A stretch of DNA of 64,000 nucleotides from Bacteroidota bacterium (GTDB lineage Bacteria; Bacteroidota; Bacteroidia; Bacteroidales; UBA4417): NCBI GenBank assembly GCA_013376995.1, contig JACAAZ010000005.1, positions 62,001-126,000 on the forward strand, written 5' to 3'. Each line of letters opens with the position of its first letter. Position 1 is the stretch's first letter. The translations under genes were made by a program, and so were the position numbers. The notes beneath the pieces are model-generated. The model had not been told where the DNA came from, made no database searches, and worked only from the letters and a program-made list of their open reading frames with translations. Positions 62,070-64,000 of the stretch are shown here, piece by piece.

Positions 62070-63695
62070 CTATTTCACAATGAGTTTGAGAACCTCTATT
62101 GCGTTCGTATTCTGGTTTGCCAATCTAACCAGGTAAATGCCTTCCTTCAATTTTTCAGTTGAGGTAAATTCACCTGACTGGCTGATATTTTTTTCGAGAA
62201 GTTTTGATCCGTCAACATTGAATACTGTCATATGGAACTTCTCATTTCCGGTGTACAAAGTGTTGAAACCGCTTGTGCAAGGATTTGGATAGAATGAAAT
62301 AGCTGAGTTCTTAGGGTTTTCATTAAATCCAACTCCTGAATTGTTGGTAATTCTAAAGTTATCAACTTCCCAGGTTGGAGCTGAAACAGCATCGCAGGTA
62401 TACTTGAAAGCTACGTGTACATTGGAGCCTGTGTAAGAACTGAGGTCAGAGAATCCTGAAGATGTCCATACCCAGCCGCCTGCTGAATAATTAATTGTGC
62501 CCGGAACAGCTGTCCAGGTAGCAGTGGATGGTGCTCCTGTAGTATAATCAGTAGAAACAAATGCACTGATTCCAGAACTGCCTGTTCCATAATTCATTGC
62601 AGTATAGAATTCAAGTTTAGGCGAACTTCCGCCAGGGATATTCATGCTTGGTGAAATGAGCCAGTCTTCATTTGCAACAGTAGAAGTTGCACTTACAAAA
62701 CCAGTGATTTTCATACACATGCTACCATCAACACCATGAATACTGTCAAGTACCCAAACCTGGTCTCCCAGTACGCTGAATTGAGTCCAAGGTGCAAGAC
62801 CATTGTTGAAATTCTGTTCGTACAAAATGGCTTGAGTTCTGCCTGATCCTGAAGGAGCAGTTCCATCTGTCTTATAGTCAACAGTAGATCCAGCATTTGT
62901 ATAAGGGTAAATTTTTACATAATAATCACTGGCTGAATTAAGGCCTGCAAATGTATAACCCTGAACACCTTGTTGAACGTTTTTGGAGCCGCTGCCATCG
63001 CTTAAGTTAAGGTCATCGCCAATATAGGTTCCATCAACTGGAGCTGTGATATTGTTTGATGTGGATATTTTAACGAGGTAACCTGAAGGAAGTTGTGTCC
63101 CGGTGGCATCTGTCCATGAAGTAATAATGTTAAGTCCGGCACCGTTTACTGTAAAAGCAGTAGGATAATTGCTTGGTTCCGGATCCGGGGTTCCACCGCC
63201 AAAACTTGTCCAGCTGACGTTGTCAATAGCTACCTGTCCGGAAGTTAAACTGTTCTGCCTGAAGGTGAGCGTGAAAGTTCCGGAAACGTTGACAGCAATA
63301 GCGGAAGCATGTTTGATGATTCCTTGTTCGGCTGATGAAGTAACTGTTGTAATAAGTGTGCCGTTCACCAAAATATCAAGTGCAACTGCTGTGGAAAATA
63401 CTTGTTTGTAGTCGAAGCTGATCGTTCCAATTCCATTTGCAATACTTCCTGAAGCCATTTCAGCAGATGGGGTTTTGCCTTTAGCAAGGGTAGGAGTTGG
63501 GAGAGAAATTGCAGAGTCACCGCGGCAGGAAATATAATTCCAGGTTGAACCATCATTGCCGGTGAATGAACCAGTATGGTATGAATTTGTATTTTCAGGA
63601 AAATTCGTAAAATCTTCCAATCCCTGGGCAAAAACACCTAGCCCTGCAAAAACGAATAATGTGCAAAGGAGTAAATGGGTAATGATTTTTTTCAT
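62070..63695 (-). CDS. T9SS-exported surface protein with choice-of-anchor J domain
   Basis: The 541-residue protein has a signal peptide MKKIITHLLLCTLFVFAGLGVFAQ. Strand-rich domains follow: one near residues 40-165 with SFDYKQVFSTAVALDIL, a fibronectin-like unit near 180-280 with TSWTDATGTQLPSGYLVKIS, and a choice-of-anchor J module near 290-450 with NEDWLISPSMNIPGGSSPKLEFYT and AFKYTCDAVSAPTWEVDNFRI. The end is a T9SS type A sorting domain (AISFYPNPCTSGFN, KEGIYLVRL). Confidence 0.88.
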   Translation of the reverse strand: MKKIITHLLLCTLFVFAGLGVFAQGLEDFTNFPENTNSYHTGSFTGNDGSTWNYISCRGDSAISLPTPTLAKGKTPSAEMASGSIANGIGTISFDYKQVFSTAVALDILVNGTLITTVTSSAEQGIIKHASAIAVNVSGTFTLTFRQNSLTSGQVAIDNVSWTSFGGGTPDPEPSNYPTAFTVNGAGLNIITSWTDATGTQLPSGYLVKISTSNNITAPVDGTYIGDDLNLSDGSGSKNVQQGVQGYTFAGLNSASDYYVKIYPYTNAGSTVDYKTDGTAPSGSGRTQAILYEQNFNNGLAPWTQFSVLGDQVWVLDSIHGVDGSMCMKITGFVSATSTVANEDWLISPSMNIPGGSSPKLEFYTAMNYGTGSSGISAFVSTDYTTGAPSTATWTAVPGTINYSAGGWVWTSSGFSDLSSYTGSNVHVAFKYTCDAVSAPTWEVDNFRITNNSGVGFNENPKNSAISFYPNPCTSGFNTLYTGNEKFHMTVFNVDGSKLLEKNISQSGEFTSTEKLKEGIYLVRLANQNTNAIEVLKLIVK

Positions 63696-63776
63696 TTGTG
63701 TGGGTTTATTGATTAATTGAGTGTCAAAAATTTACATCGTGGTTGGATTGTCGGACGGCAAATCGTAAAAGGAGGA

Positions 63777-63784
63777 CAAAGATA
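63777..63784 (-). promoter_or_regulatory. Promoter -7 element of the T9SS-domain gene
   Basis: TATCTTTG on the minus strand fits TAnnTTTG and is 82 bases upstream of the ATG. No convincing -33 element is visible. Confidence 0.35.
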
Positions 63785-63901
63785 ATATTTTTAGTAAGCC
63801 TTTTGAGCCCATTTCAGGTGTATGTTTAAAAAAAAGAACACCTATCAATCCTTGTACTGAACGATTAATAAATGAAAATCTAGGGGTATGAGTAGAAATA
63901 A

Positions 63902-63933
63902 AAGAGGCTGTCATATTTCTATAGCAGCCTCTT
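63902..63933 (-). terminator. Terminator after dnaK
   Basis: On the minus strand AAGAGGCTG pairs with CAGCCTCTT across a 14-base loop and is followed by TTATTT. It lies 21 bases after the stop of the partial gene. Confidence 0.75.
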
Positions 63934-63953
63934 CTGTAATAAATTGAAAACCA

Positions 63954-64000
63954 CTATTTTACTTCCTCGAAATCCACATCTGTAACTTCCTGGTCAGGAG
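63954..64000 (-). CDS. dnaK: Chaperone DnaK, partial (C-terminal end only)
   Basis: The last 15 codons of a minus-strand gene remain: PDQEVTDVDFEEVK followed by stop TAG. The ending DVDFEEVK is typical of Bacteroidota DnaK. The rest of the gene lies outside the window. Confidence 0.7.
   Translation of the reverse strand, partial: PDQEVTDVDFEEVK

Overview
The window reads as a chromosomal segment of an anaerobic or facultatively anaerobic Bacteroidota bacterium, probably an uncultured Bacteroidales-like lineage. The evidence is two proteins with type IX secretion C-terminal sorting domains, many Bacteroidota-type lipoprotein signals, TAnnTTTG promoter elements, a divergent two-gene acyl/aldehyde-type accessory locus under an HxlR regulator, and ordinary housekeeping genes (truA, argS, ffh, folD, queE, mutS, pyrBI, partial dnaK) with Bacteroidota-like sequences.

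Region 1 (1-7.7 kb, all minus strand) is a hydrogen-metabolism locus. A hydCBA operon encodes a trimeric NADH-linked [FeFe] hydrogenase whose HydB is unusually short. It ends at a clear terminator. Downstream lies a second operon with two DRTGG proteins, two stand-alone HATPase-type kinases, a PHP hydrolase, a (2Fe-2S) ferredoxin-like protein and a divergent, probably sensory [FeFe] hydrogenase that lacks the proton-relay cysteine. Both operons are preceded by Rex-like operators, so NADH/NAD status probably controls them together.

Region 2 (7.8-32 kb) is mostly housekeeping and cell-envelope genes: truA, a DUF6340-like lipoprotein, a DUF998 membrane protein pair, a lipoprotein MsrB, an N-acetylglucosamine-kinase-like ATPase, an AlbA_2/Schlafen-like protein, a C1 peptidase, pyrBI, a cyclic 2,3-diphosphoglycerate-synthetase-like GTPase, argS, an acyltransferase, a C10 protease exported by T9SS, a large unknown membrane protein, ffh, folD and queE. 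A 22-bp tandem repeat flanked by two 16-bp palindromes lies near 11.6-11.8 kb.

Region 3 (32.2-48.5 kb, all minus strand) is the most interesting part: a roughly 16-kb extracellular electron transfer locus. It encodes a tetraheme cytochrome that resembles the OmcE nanowire subunit of Geobacter, a 12-heme cytochrome that starts with the same module, a 9-heme and a 5-heme cytochrome, an outer-membrane beta-barrel that could sheathe the cytochromes, two NHL beta-propeller proteins, two TPR proteins (one with about 14 repeats), an OB-fold protein, and a two-component system. The sensor kinase carries its own periplasmic c-type heme motif, and the response regulator is of the NtrC/sigma-54 type. 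Candidate sigma-54 promoters and a pair of palindromic enhancer-like sites lie in front of the cytochrome genes.

Region 4 (48.6-64 kb) holds a small Cys-rich protein, a beta-lactamase-like serine hydrolase, a DbpA-like RNA helicase, an SDR reductase, a DUF1330 protein divergent from an HxlR regulator with spaced direct repeats between them, tRNA-Leu(UAA), tRNA-Gly(GCC), mutS, an RNA methyltransferase, an OmpA protein with thrombospondin type-3 repeats, two exported proteins and the 3' end of dnaK. Two stretches (50.5-51.0 and 52.4-52.8 kb) hold only decayed-looking coding remnants. All functional calls rest on reading motifs by eye; no database search was possible.
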